From an uncultured Acetatifactor sp. (GTDB taxonomy: Bacteria; Bacillota; Clostridia; Lachnospirales; Lachnospiraceae): a DNA stretch of 42,395 nt. Numbering within the stretch: the stretch's first letter is position 1; every line of letters begins with the position of its first letter. Below, in pieces: positions 23,609-32,462 of the stretch. Under the pieces are notes generated by a model, which worked only from the letters and a program-made list of their open reading frames with translations, had not been told where the DNA came from and made no database searches. Location of the stretch: contig CANQOL010000031.1 in NCBI GenBank assembly GCA_947625475.1, positions 1-42,395 on the forward strand, given 5' to 3'. The translations under genes and the position numbers were made by a program.

Positions 23609-24061
23609 ATGAACGAATACAGATACTGCACCTTAAGAGAACTGCCCAGCTTTAAAGAGAAAGCTGCGGAATGGTTTCACAGCAAATGGGGAGTGCCAAA
23701 AGAGGCTTATCTCAACTGTATGACCGCTTACCTGAATCATGAAACGGAATTGGGATGGTATCTATGTCTTGAAAACAGCAGAATAATAGGCGGAATGGGA
23801 GTGATCGAAAATGATTTTCACGACAGAAAGGATCTGGCACCGAATGTCTGTGCAGTATATACGGAAGAAGAATATCGCTGCAAAGGAATAGCGGGTCGTT
23901 TGCTCAATATGGTTGTTGACGATATGAAATCAAAAGGGATCACGCCGGTCTATCTGGTCACTGACCACGTTGGATTTTATGAACGTTACGGATGGGAGTT
24001 TTTGTGTATGGTGCAGGGAGATGGAGAACCTGATAAAACGAGAATGTATATTCACAGATAA
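23609..24061 (+). CDS. GNAT-family N-acetyltransferase
   Basis: The ATG at 23609 is preferred over an upstream in-frame TTG because GGAGGTGA lies six bases before it. The 150-residue protein has the GNAT order: N-terminal substrate region with WFHSKWGVPKEAY, beta-strand GGMGVIENDF, the acetyl-CoA binding strand and loop CAVYTEEEYRCKGIAGRLLNMV, and a closing VGFYERYGWEFL motif. It should transfer acetyl from acetyl-CoA to a small amine; the substrate is unknown. The last bases overlap the start of a decayed ATP-binding gene. The AT-rich surroundings suggest a recent arrival. Confidence 0.85.
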   Translation: MNEYRYCTLRELPSFKEKAAEWFHSKWGVPKEAYLNCMTAYLNHETELGWYLCLENSRIIGGMGVIENDFHDRKDLAPNVCAVYTEEEYRCKGIAGRLLNMVVDDMKSKGITPVYLVTDHVGFYERYGWEFLCMVQGDGEPDKTRMYIHR

Positions 24062-24560
24062 ACTGGAATTGTTATCAGATGGAAAACTGAAACGTGCAGG
24101 GGTATTGTGTTTTTACAGGAATCCGGAAAAAGTTATCGAGAGTAGAAACATATCCCTTTGCACGCGAGGCAGTCAGAGAAGCAGTTTTCAACGCTTTGAT
24201 TCATTGTAATTGGGCGGATAATGTTCCGGTGCAGATTCGGATAGAAGAGGACGCCATGTATATCAGCAATAGTAGTCTGCTTCCGTTTGGCTGGACTGCG
24301 GAAACGCTTTTGGAGACTCACGCTTCAAAACCATATAATCCGGATATTGCCCGTGTCTTTTATCGGGCTGGATATATTGAAAGCTGGGGCCGCGGCATAC
24401 AAAAAATTTGTGAGGCATGTAAAACTCTCGGCGCAGAGTTGCCGGAATATATCGTGCACGGTGAAGACATCATGGTAAAGTTTACCGCATTGGAAAGCGC
24501 AAAGGTGACTAATGGGGTGACTAATCTTCAGGATGCAGATGAGCAAAAAATACTTGATGA
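24052..24560 (+). pseudogene. Remnant of an AlbA/RecG-like ATP-binding protein
   Basis: The first part, frame TDKLELLSDGKLKRAGVLCFY with PEKV (from 24052), matches the segment that follows the AlbA domain in Schlafen-like ATP-binding proteins. Immediately after, but in another frame, comes SRVETYPFAREAVREAVFNALIHCNW and later YRAGYIESWGRGIQKICEAC, the conserved HATPase-like C-terminal part. The roughly 100 residues normally between them are missing, so an internal deletion fused the two and broke the frame. The N-terminal domain is absent too. The 3' end merges with a terminator. Confidence 0.75.
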
Positions 24561-24570
24561 ATCGAATAAA

Positions 24571-24607
24571 AAGAGAGCTGCCATTCAGGTTAGGGCAGCT
24601 CTCTTTT
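24571..24607. terminator. Strong bidirectional terminator
   Basis: AAGAGAGCTGCC (24571-24582) pairs perfectly with GGCAGCTCTCTT (24594-24605) and is flanked by A- and T-tracts. It serves the convergent remnant gene and the GH51 gene. Confidence 0.92.
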
Positions 24608-24623
24608 TTGTTATTCTAATCCC

Positions 24624-27410
24624 CTACTTTTTCCGGATCCGCAGAATACTGACGGAGTAGGCGGGGGCCTCGTAGGAGAAGCTCTCCCCGATGGGCACGC
24701 TGCCCTCCGAGGGCGTCATCTTTTCCGGCTCATCGAAGGAGTTCACATCCCCCAGGGCGCTGCCGGAGAGCACGGTGGCCAGGGCCTGGGGCTCATAGGC
24801 CGCCGGGTCAAAGTCCTCCAGGGTGACCGTAAGGCTCCCGCTCTCCCCGGTGGTGTTGACCAGCTTCAGGATCAGATCCCCGTTTTCGTCCCGGGAGGCC
24901 GACTCATAGAGGGCCTGGGGAGCCTGGCGGGTGTAATCCAGGTACTGCATATCGTTGATATAACCCTGGATGCGGTCCCCGGAGACCACCATCTTCACCT
25001 GATAGACCTGGTTGTGCTTCAGCTTCATTTCGTGGACGGTGCCGGTGATCTGGCCGCTCTTGGAGTTCCCGGAGACAATCTGCAGGCAGGAGAGGGTGTT
25101 GCCCCAGCCCCCCACGTTCCAGAAGATCAGGTTGGAGGAATCCTCCACGCACACGGGGATCAGAAAGCCCTCCGCCCCCTCCAGGATTTCCGCCTCCACC
25201 GTCAGGGTGTAGTCATGCCAGGAGGGATCTCCCAAAAAGAGCGCGTCCCCGGTGTTGGCGTCGAAGGGAGCGCCGGTGTTGGTCTGGACCAGGCGCCCCT
25301 CCGAGAGGGACCAGTCTCCTTCGTGGAGCGTGATCTCCGGGGCCTTCAGGGCCTCCGGATCCTCAAAGTCGTTGGAGTAGAGCACCTCCCCCGTGGCGTT
25401 GTCCGTGACGGTCAGGTTGTCGAAGGCCGCGCTGGTCTGCCAGGTGCCCAGGCCTACTGCGCCGCAGAGGCCGCTTTCGGCGCCGGAGGCGCTTACGGTC
25501 AGCTCCCCGGGCAGATGGAGGGTCCCTGTATTGGCCCCAAATAGCTGCTGTACATAGTAGTTCACGGAGCCGTAAGCGGTGTCGGAGCCGTACCAGATCA
25601 GGTCCGGCGTCCACTGGTTGGCCAGCCGGTTCCCGAACAGGGGGGCGTAGCAGGCCATCTCCACCACATCCGCGTTTTTCTCAAGCCCCGTCATGTAGGC
25701 GGCCTCCGCCAGAGCGGCCTCCAGGGTGTTGGACTGGGCTGCGTACTCTCCTAAGAATACCTTGGCCTGGCCGTCCCGCTCATAGGAATCGTACCGGCCT
25801 GTGTTGGAGAAGAAGAAGGAGGGGGCTTCGTAGTAGTGTTCGTCCACCAGGGCGGTGACCTCGTCTCCCCAGTCTATGCAGTCCTCCACATAGTTCCAGC
25901 CGACCCGGTCCCCGGAGGACGGGCCGTTGGCCACGATCAGCCGGATATCCCCGTAGAGGGCGGGATTTTCCCGGGCCGCCTCAGAGAAGGCGCTGGCGAA
26001 CTCCCGGTAGTGCTCGAAGTATTCGGTCTGCCACTGCTCGTTGCCGATGCCGATGTATTTCAGAGGGAAGGGTTCCTCATGGCCCATGGCGATCCGCACG
26101 CTTCCCCACTGGGTGGAGGCGTCTCCCCGGCAGAATTCCACCAGATCCAGGGCGTCCTGGACCAGCTGCTGAAATTCCGGGCTGCTCACAGGGTACACAA
26201 TGTATTTGGGGCTCTGCACCTGGCAGGTCATGCCCGCGTTGAGCACGGGCACCGGCAGGCAGTCCAGGGCCTCGCACAGCTCAAAGAACTCGAAAAAGCC
26301 GATGCCGTAGGAGGTGTAGTAGGGGTGGGTTGAGTTGCCCCGCCAGATGGACATGCTCTGGGGCCGCAGGGCCACATCCCCTACGGAGGTCTCATCCCCC
26401 AGGGTGAGGGCCTCTCCGCCTCCGATGGAGTCCTTCCAGCTGTACATGGATTCCTCGTCCCGGCCCTCTATCACGCAGCCTCCCGGGAAGCGCAGGAAGG
26501 AGGGGTGCAGGGCCTTCAGCATCTCTCCCAGATCCTTCCGGACGGGAAGGCCCTTGTAGGTGTCCGAGGGCATCAGGCTGATCATGTCAAAATCCAGGGA
26601 GCCATTTCCCATCTCCAGCACCAGGCGCACCTTCCCGGCGGATTCTCCCGGGGCGGACTGGGTGCTTAGGGGCGTCAGAGTCAGGCAAAATTTCTGCCAC
26701 TCTGACGAGACGTCCTGGGCCAGCATCTCCTGGGCCAGCACCTCCCCGTCCTGTCCCTGCAGGCTCAGGCGCACATCCGGCGCGGGGGAGGGGGAGCTGT
26801 TCTTTATATAGAGGGAAAGCTCATAGGTCTCCCCGAGGGTCACGCTCATTCCCTCCAGGAAGCCCTTGTTGTAGATCCCCAGGAATTCCTCCGACTGGTT
26901 GGTGAGCCGGGCGAAATGGGGATTGTTTTCGTGGAGCCCCTCCGCCGCATCCTCCAGGATCTCAAAGGTCAGGCTCTCATCCTGGGGATTTTCTATGCTC
27001 CAGCCGTGCTTGCCGCCTCCCGCGGCCAGGGAGCCGTACTCGAAGGAGCGGTTCTTGACCAGCTCCGGGTACAGGCCGCCGTCCAGGGCGTAGTTGATGT
27101 CCTCCAGAAAGATTCCGTAGAGGGTGTCGCTGATGGGAAGAGCCCCCTGGGCCTCCCCGGCGCCGGTGTGGACCAGGTACTGGGCCCGCAGGCCCTCCGG
27201 CAGGGCGTCCTCCCCGGCCCCGGCTTCTCCGGCCCCGCTGCCGGTTTCCCCGGCTCCGGCTTCCCCAGTCCCCGCCTGCTGGGAGGCGGCTTCCTCTGAG
27301 GGTGCTTCTCCCGCCTTCCCGGAGGACGCGGCGTCCCCGCAGCCCCCCAGCAGGCAGGCCCCCGCCAGCAGCAGGGAAAGAATAGTTTGTTTTAGTCTTT
27401 TTTGAATCAT
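24624..27410 (-). CDS. GH51 alpha-L-arabinofuranosidase lipoprotein with inserted lectin-like domain
   Basis: The start at 27410 (MIQKRLKQTI) follows GGAGG and gives a lipobox LGGC (Cys24). The 928-residue protein has a Gly/Ala/Glu-rich linker, a CBM-like sandwich (about 130-280) and the GH51 barrel. The acid/base Glu458 lies in GIGNEQWQTE and the nucleophile Glu555 in VFLGEYAAQS. The C-terminal beta-domain is split by an insert of about 190 residues (from about 641) resembling a LamG/concanavalin-like module (SNDFEDPEAL to QGYINDMQYLDY). It should release arabinofuranosyl side chains at the cell surface. It is divergent from the eight-gene transport cluster and shares its control region. Confidence 0.87.
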   Translation of the reverse strand: MIQKRLKQTILSLLLAGACLLGGCGDAASSGKAGEAPSEEAASQQAGTGEAGAGETGSGAGEAGAGEDALPEGLRAQYLVHTGAGEAQGALPISDTLYGIFLEDINYALDGGLYPELVKNRSFEYGSLAAGGGKHGWSIENPQDESLTFEILEDAAEGLHENNPHFARLTNQSEEFLGIYNKGFLEGMSVTLGETYELSLYIKNSSPSPAPDVRLSLQGQDGEVLAQEMLAQDVSSEWQKFCLTLTPLSTQSAPGESAGKVRLVLEMGNGSLDFDMISLMPSDTYKGLPVRKDLGEMLKALHPSFLRFPGGCVIEGRDEESMYSWKDSIGGGEALTLGDETSVGDVALRPQSMSIWRGNSTHPYYTSYGIGFFEFFELCEALDCLPVPVLNAGMTCQVQSPKYIVYPVSSPEFQQLVQDALDLVEFCRGDASTQWGSVRIAMGHEEPFPLKYIGIGNEQWQTEYFEHYREFASAFSEAARENPALYGDIRLIVANGPSSGDRVGWNYVEDCIDWGDEVTALVDEHYYEAPSFFFSNTGRYDSYERDGQAKVFLGEYAAQSNTLEAALAEAAYMTGLEKNADVVEMACYAPLFGNRLANQWTPDLIWYGSDTAYGSVNYYVQQLFGANTGTLHLPGELTVSASGAESGLCGAVGLGTWQTSAAFDNLTVTDNATGEVLYSNDFEDPEALKAPEITLHEGDWSLSEGRLVQTNTGAPFDANTGDALFLGDPSWHDYTLTVEAEILEGAEGFLIPVCVEDSSNLIFWNVGGWGNTLSCLQIVSGNSKSGQITGTVHEMKLKHNQVYQVKMVVSGDRIQGYINDMQYLDYTRQAPQALYESASRDENGDLILKLVNTTGESGSLTVTLEDFDPAAYEPQALATVLSGSALGDVNSFDEPEKMTPSEGSVPIGESFSYEAPAYSVSILRIRKK

Positions 27411-27507
27411 TTTAACCTCCCGTGAAAATGCACAAAATTTAAGGCTGATTTTTGAGCATTGTGGTGAATGAGCCCATATGTGCGGGCTTAAAAAGGTCCC
27501 TACCAAT

Positions 27508-27536
27508 AAAATATCACAAAAAAAGTAGTTTTCCAA
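27508..27536 (-). promoter_or_regulatory. Promoter of the GH51 gene
   Basis: Minus-strand TTGGAA (27531-27536), 17 nt, TATTTT (27508-27513). It starts 10 bp away from the divergent promoter, so one regulator could act on both. A short AGCCC/GGGCT hairpin lies in the leader near 27470-27488. Confidence 0.55.
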
Positions 27537-27546
27537 GATTGACTTT

Positions 27547-27575
27547 TTGCATAAAGAGTAGTAGGGTAATTATAT
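27547..27575 (+). promoter_or_regulatory. Promoter of the glycan-transport cluster
   Basis: TTGCAT (27547-27552), 17 nt, TTATAT (27570-27575), 59 nt before the binding-protein ATG. Transcription should begin near 27582, directly at the palindrome that follows. Confidence 0.55.
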
Positions 27576-27584
27576 ATATGTTTT

Positions 27585-27600
27585 ACTAAAACGTTTAAGT
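27585..27600. promoter_or_regulatory. 16-bp palindrome, LacI-family-type operator
   Basis: ACTAAAACGTTTAAGT is symmetric at seven of eight pairs around a central CG, the layout of LacI/GalR-family operators. It overlaps the expected start of transcription, where a repressor would block the cluster. No LacI or AraR gene lies in the window. Confidence 0.55.
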
Positions 27601-27633
27601 CAACATTAAAATAATCAAGAAGGGCAGGTTATT

Positions 27634-30621
27634 ATGATGAAGCAAAGACGCGGTGTGAAACGGATGGCAGTCGTCCTCGCCGCCAGTATGCTTTTCTCGG
27701 CCGGACCCGGCATACGGGCCGGAGCCGAGACAGGGGATACCGGCAGCGGCGCCACATACACCTCCGACGGCGGGTATGTGAATGAGATGCTCACAGAGAA
27801 TTACACGCAGGTCAGCGCGGGGTACACGGCCGGGCGCTACAGCGGGCAGACCCTGGGCTTTTCCGCGGCCGGGATTCTGGAGCAGGATGCCGGGGCGGCG
27901 GTCACAGGCGAGACCAGGGATTACGCCCCCGGCTGGGGCAGTGCGCCGGATGAGGTGGTGGATCTGCATCTGGGGGACAGGGCGGTCTTTACCCTGGAGG
28001 TGCCCCAGACGGCCCAGTATTATCTGGGACTTGACTATCTCTCCTACGACGATTCGGTGCTGCCCATCGGTCTTTCCATGACCGTGGACGGGGAGTATCC
28101 CTTCTACGAGTGCCGGAACCTGGAATTTGAGTCCACCTGGGTGCAGCAGGGGGAGAAATCCTACGACCGGTACAACAATGAGATCGTCACGGTCCCCGAC
28201 AAGCTGATCCGCTGGGAGACCAAGTATGTCAGCGACGGCAGCTATCGCAGAAGCCGTCCCCTGGCCATAGAGCTCTCCGCGGGAACCCACACGGTGGAGC
28301 TCCAGGTCCTGGAGGGCAGCTTCCTTCTGGGGGCCCTGCTTCTGGCGGCCCCTGAGGAAATCCCCGCCTACGCCGGCAGCCAGGCGGCTCCCGGGCAGGA
28401 GCTGATTTCCATCCAGGCGGAGGAATTTACCTACCGGAACGATTCCGCCGTCCACGGGGTGGCGGAGTACGACACCAGCTTAGACCCTTACGAGGTGACG
28501 GACACGGTGCTCAACACCATCGACTCCGATTCCTTCTCGGAGGCGGGCCAGCGGGTCACCTACGAGTTTGAGGTGCTGACGGCGGGGAACTATTATATCG
28601 GGATGAACTACCGCCAGTCCGACAAGACGGACTTCCCCGTGTTTGTGGATATCGCGGTGGACGGGAAGATCCCCAATCAGGAGTTCCTCTCCTATGCCCT
28701 GGACTATACCACCAAGTATAAGACCGTATCCCTGACGGATCAGGAGGGCAGCAGGCTCAGCGTCTATCTGGAGCCCGGGGTGCACACCATCTCCTACACC
28801 ATCAGCATCGACAAGATCCGCCCCATCCTGGAGGGCCTGGACGTGATCATGTCCCAGGTCAACGATCTCTCCCTGGAGATCACCAAGGTGGCGGGCACCA
28901 ACACGGACAAATACAGAGACTTAAAGCTCTCCCGGTATATTCCCAACCTGGAGTCGGATCTGTACAGCTACGCCGACCAGCTCCAGGCCCTTCACGACAG
29001 CGCCAGAGACTACACTGGCCAGAAGAAGGGCACCATCGCCGTGCTTTCCTCCATGATTATCGCGGCCAAGCAGCTGATCTCCCTGGCCGAGGAGCCCGAC
29101 GAGATCCCGTACCGGGTGGCGGAGCTGAGCTCTTCCGCCTCCAGCGTCAACCGCCAGCTGGCCAACACGGTGGATAAACTCATCGAGAACAATCTGGCCA
29201 TCGACCGGATCTATCTGTATCAGGAGGGCGCCCAGCTTCCCAAGAAGCCCGGGCTGTTTGCCTCCATGGGCATGAATATCAGCCGGTTTGTCTCATCCTT
29301 TACGGATCAGGCATACTCCACCAGCAACACGGACCCGGACCACCTGCAGGTGTGGGTGAACCGCTCCAGCCAGTACATACAGATCATGCAGAAGATGATC
29401 GACGAATATTTCACCCCCCAGACCGGCATCGAGGTGGACATCAGCGTCATGCCCGACCAGTACAAGCTGGTGCTGGCCAATTCCTCCGGCAAGGCGCCGG
29501 ACGTGGCCACGGGCATCAACTACACCATTCCCTACGAGCTGGGCATCCGGGGCGCTCTGGTGGATATGACCCAGTTTGAGGACTTTAGGCAGGTGGCGGC
29601 CCCCTACGAGGACGGGTTCTTCCTGACGGGCACCATCGGGGACGGCGTGTACGCCATGCCCGAGACCATGAACTTCTGGGTGTTGTTTTACCGGGCGGAT
29701 ATCCTGGATAAGCTGGGGCTGGAGGTGCCGGATACCATGCAGGATGTGATCGACATGCTGCCGGAACTCCAGATGAGGGGCCTGAACTACTATCAGCCGG
29801 TCTCCGGCATGCTGGCCATGCGGAATTTCCACGGCACCACCCCTCTGATCCATCAGTTCGGCGGGTCCCTTTACTACGACACGGCCCAGGAGGGCACGGC
29901 CTTCGGCAGCGCGGCCTCCATCGACGGCTTTACCTACCTGACGGAGCTTTTTACCATATATAATATGCCCATCAACATCGACAATTTTTACCAGCACTTC
30001 CGAAACGGCGACATGCCCCTGGGAGTGGCGGATTACGCCACCTACAACCTGATGACCAACGCGGCGCCGGAGCTGAAAAACTCCTGGAAGATCGCCCTGG
30101 TGCCCGGAATCCTTCAGGAGGACGGCACCGTGGACCGCACCACCTGCGGCTGCGCCGAGAGCTGCGTGATCTTTAAGTCCGACAGCAGCCGGGAGCGGGA
30201 GGCATGGGAGTTCGTCAAGTGGTGGTCCGACAGCGATGTGCAGGCCGAGTTCGGCCAGACCCTGCAGATCACCTACGGCAGCGAGTATATGTGGACCACC
30301 GCCAACATGGAGGCCTTCATGGAGCTGCCCTGGAACACCCAGGATAAGCTGATCATCCGGGATCAGATGAGCCAGGTGGTGGATGTGGCGAGAGTGCCCG
30401 GCACCTACCTGCTGGAGAGGGAGGTCAGCAACGCCTTCAACGACATTGTGGTAAACCGCCAGACGGCCCAGACCAGGATCGACAAAGCGGTGAAGGCCAT
30501 CAACCGGGAGTTCGACCGGAAGCTGGAGGAATTTGAGTTCGTGGACAGCAACGGATACACCATCAAGGATTACAAGGTTCCTACGATCGAGACGGTCCGC
30601 AGGATCCTGGGCAGAGAGTAA
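27634..30621 (+). CDS. Very large ABC sugar-binding protein with N-terminal carbohydrate-binding-like modules
   Basis: This 995-residue protein has a Sec signal (to about residue 31) without a lipobox cysteine. Two beta-sandwich modules follow (about 45-250 and 258-410), each with a CBM-like pattern such as LEVPQTAQYYLGLDY and FEVLTAGNYYIGMNY. A helical stalk (about 420-555) leads to a family-1 solute-binding domain (about 565-960) with VWVNRSSQYIQIMQKMIDEY, GVYAMPETMNFWVLFYRAD and EAWEFVKWWSDSDVQAEFG. Usual binding proteins are about 400-550 residues. How it stays at the cell without a lipid anchor is unclear. The two permease genes follow within 20 nt of each other. Confidence 0.83.
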   Translation: MMKQRRGVKRMAVVLAASMLFSAGPGIRAGAETGDTGSGATYTSDGGYVNEMLTENYTQVSAGYTAGRYSGQTLGFSAAGILEQDAGAAVTGETRDYAPGWGSAPDEVVDLHLGDRAVFTLEVPQTAQYYLGLDYLSYDDSVLPIGLSMTVDGEYPFYECRNLEFESTWVQQGEKSYDRYNNEIVTVPDKLIRWETKYVSDGSYRRSRPLAIELSAGTHTVELQVLEGSFLLGALLLAAPEEIPAYAGSQAAPGQELISIQAEEFTYRNDSAVHGVAEYDTSLDPYEVTDTVLNTIDSDSFSEAGQRVTYEFEVLTAGNYYIGMNYRQSDKTDFPVFVDIAVDGKIPNQEFLSYALDYTTKYKTVSLTDQEGSRLSVYLEPGVHTISYTISIDKIRPILEGLDVIMSQVNDLSLEITKVAGTNTDKYRDLKLSRYIPNLESDLYSYADQLQALHDSARDYTGQKKGTIAVLSSMIIAAKQLISLAEEPDEIPYRVAELSSSASSVNRQLANTVDKLIENNLAIDRIYLYQEGAQLPKKPGLFASMGMNISRFVSSFTDQAYSTSNTDPDHLQVWVNRSSQYIQIMQKMIDEYFTPQTGIEVDISVMPDQYKLVLANSSGKAPDVATGINYTIPYELGIRGALVDMTQFEDFRQVAAPYEDGFFLTGTIGDGVYAMPETMNFWVLFYRADILDKLGLEVPDTMQDVIDMLPELQMRGLNYYQPVSGMLAMRNFHGTTPLIHQFGGSLYYDTAQEGTAFGSAASIDGFTYLTELFTIYNMPINIDNFYQHFRNGDMPLGVADYATYNLMTNAAPELKNSWKIALVPGILQEDGTVDRTTCGCAESCVIFKSDSSREREAWEFVKWWSDSDVQAEFGQTLQITYGSEYMWTTANMEAFMELPWNTQDKLIIRDQMSQVVDVARVPGTYLLEREVSNAFNDIVVNRQTAQTRIDKAVKAINREFDRKLEEFEFVDSNGYTIKDYKVPTIETVRRILGRE

Positions 30622-30636
30622 GGGGGTGAGAGGGAC

Positions 30637-31554
30637 ATGGCAGTTATCAAGAAAAACAAGATCGCAAAGAGGGCGGACAACAAAAACGGATATCTCTTTA
30701 TCCTGCCCTACGCACTGGCATTTTTGGTATTCATACTGATCCCGGTTCTGCTGGCCATCGTATTGTCCTTTACCAATTTCAATGCCATAGAATTCCCCTC
30801 ATGGGTGGGATTCTTAAACTACATCACCGTTCTCACAAACGATGAGATTTTCATGCAGTACGTGCTGCCCAACACCATTGTCTACGCTCTGGTGGTGGGA
30901 GTGGGAGGCTACATCCTCTCCTTTGTGCTGGCCTGGGCCCTGTGCAACTTGACCAAGACGGTCCGGACCGTGTTCGCCCTGATCCTCTACTCCCCCAGCA
31001 TGACCGCCGGCGTGGCCATGACCGTGGTGTGGAAGGTGATTTTCTCCGGGGACCAGACGGGACTGCTCAACAGCTGGCTCATGAGCCTGGGAGTGATCAC
31101 GGATCCCATTATCTGGCTGATCAACGCGGATTACCTGCTGCCCATCATCATCGTCATCGGACTGTGGTCCAGCATGGGCATCGGCTTTTTGTCCCTGATC
31201 GCCGGCATCTTAAATACGGATGAGTCCCTGTACGAGGCGGGGGCCATCGACGGCATCAAGAACCGCTTCCAGGAGATGATTTACATCACCATCCCCAGCA
31301 TGAAGCCCCAGATGCTTTTCGCGGCGGTGATGAGCATTGTGAACGCCTTCCAGGCGGGCACCATCTACACCCTGCTCACGGGCAACCCTTCGCCGGGCTA
31401 CGCCTCTCAGCTGATCGTAAACCACATCGAGGATTACGGCTTCCAGCGATACGAGATGGGCTACGCGGCGGCCCTGTCCGTGGTACTGCTTTTGATGGTA
31501 CAGCTTTTCTCCAAGGCAGCCAACAAGCTCTTTGTGGAAAAGGATGAATATTAA
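30637..31554 (+). CDS. CUT1 sugar ABC permease (MalF-like), first pair
   Basis: This 305-residue protein has six predicted helices, and the EAA loop that contacts the ATPase reads [20 protein letters not shown]. The first helix is in [21 protein letters not shown], the standard opening of LacF/MalF-type subunits. The gene starts 15 nt after the binding-protein stop behind GGGGTGAG. It forms a heterodimer with the next gene product. No ATPase gene is present in the cluster, so a shared MsmK-type ATPase is expected. Confidence 0.92.
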   Translation: MAVIKKNKIAKRADNKNGYLFILPYALAFLVFILIPVLLAIVLSFTNFNAIEFPSWVGFLNYITVLTNDEIFMQYVLPNTIVYALVVGVGGYILSFVLAWALCNLTKTVRTVFALILYSPSMTAGVAMTVVWKVIFSGDQTGLLNSWLMSLGVITDPIIWLINADYLLPIIIVIGLWSSMGIGFLSLIAGILNTDESLYEAGAIDGIKNRFQEMIYITIPSMKPQMLFAAVMSIVNAFQAGTIYTLLTGNPSPGYASQLIVNHIEDYGFQRYEMGYAAALSVVLLLMVQLFSKAANKLFVEKDEY

Positions 31555-31572
31555 GGAAGGGAGGAAGGACAA

Positions 31573-32442
31573 ATGGCATACAAAGGACATCGGATCAATC
31601 CCAAGAGATTTGAGCTCAGCCAGCTGAAGATCATATGCATTGTTCTGCCGCTGGTCATCTTCATGGCGCTTCCCATTATCTTCATTATCAACCATGCCTT
31701 CAAGCCCATGGAGGAACTGTTCGCGTTCCCTCCCACCTTCTTTGTGAGGAACGCCACCTTAGATAACTTTACAAGCCTGATCAAGGCCAGCCGCACGGCG
31801 GGGATCCCCATGAGCCGCTACGTGTTCAACAGCCTGATCGTAACCGTGCTGACCATCTTCTTATCCCTGCTGTTTACCACCTGCGCGGCCTTCGCCCTCT
31901 CCAAGATCAGGTTCCGGGCCAAGTACGTGCTCATGGACATCAACCAGATGGCCATCATGTTCGTGGGAACGGCGGTGCTGATCCCCCGGTATCTGGTGAT
32001 CAGCTTCGGGGGCATGATCGACACCTATGTGGCCCACATCCTGCCCCTGGTGGCAATGCCCGTGGCGCTGTTTTTGGTGAAGCAGTTTGTGGATCAGGTG
32101 CCGGACTCCCTCATGGAGGCGGCCTACATGGACGGCGCCAACGATTTCCAAGTCTACATAAAGATCATCCTGCCCATGATTAAGCCCGCCATCGCCACGG
32201 CGGCCATCATGGTATTCCAGCAGGTGTGGACCAACATGGAGACCTCCAACTATTTTGTAAACGACGACAGCATGAAGACCCTGACCTTTTACATGAACAC
32301 CCTGGCCAACGCCAACAACACGGTGGCCGGCCAAGGGATGGCGGCCGCGGCGGCCCTGATCATGTTCATCCCCAACCTGGTGCTCTTCATCCTGCTGCAG
32401 AACAACGTCATGAATACCATGGCACACTCCGGTATCAAGTAA
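31573..32442 (+). CDS. CUT1 carbohydrate ABC permease (MalG-like), first pair
   Basis: This 289-residue, six-helix protein has EAA loop EAAYMDGANDFQVYIKIILP. The MalG-type opening ICIVLPLVIFMALPIIFIIN and AFKPMEELF are present. GGAAGGGAGG lies just before the ATG, 18 nt after the preceding stop. It pairs with the MalF-like subunit to form the channel served by the 995-residue binding protein. Substrate is inferred to be an arabinose-containing or related plant oligosaccharide from the divergent GH51 gene. Confidence 0.92.
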   Translation: MAYKGHRINPKRFELSQLKIICIVLPLVIFMALPIIFIINHAFKPMEELFAFPPTFFVRNATLDNFTSLIKASRTAGIPMSRYVFNSLIVTVLTIFLSLLFTTCAAFALSKIRFRAKYVLMDINQMAIMFVGTAVLIPRYLVISFGGMIDTYVAHILPLVAMPVALFLVKQFVDQVPDSLMEAAYMDGANDFQVYIKIILPMIKPAIATAAIMVFQQVWTNMETSNYFVNDDSMKTLTFYMNTLANANNTVAGQGMAAAAALIMFIPNLVLFILLQNNVMNTMAHSGIK

Positions 32443-32462
32443 AGGAAAAGGTGGACAGAGAA

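Noticed and set aside
24052..24209. Small plus-strand protein beginning inside the GNAT gene
   Set aside because: Its recognisable part is the front half of the broken AlbA/RecG-like gene, read out of frame with the second half.
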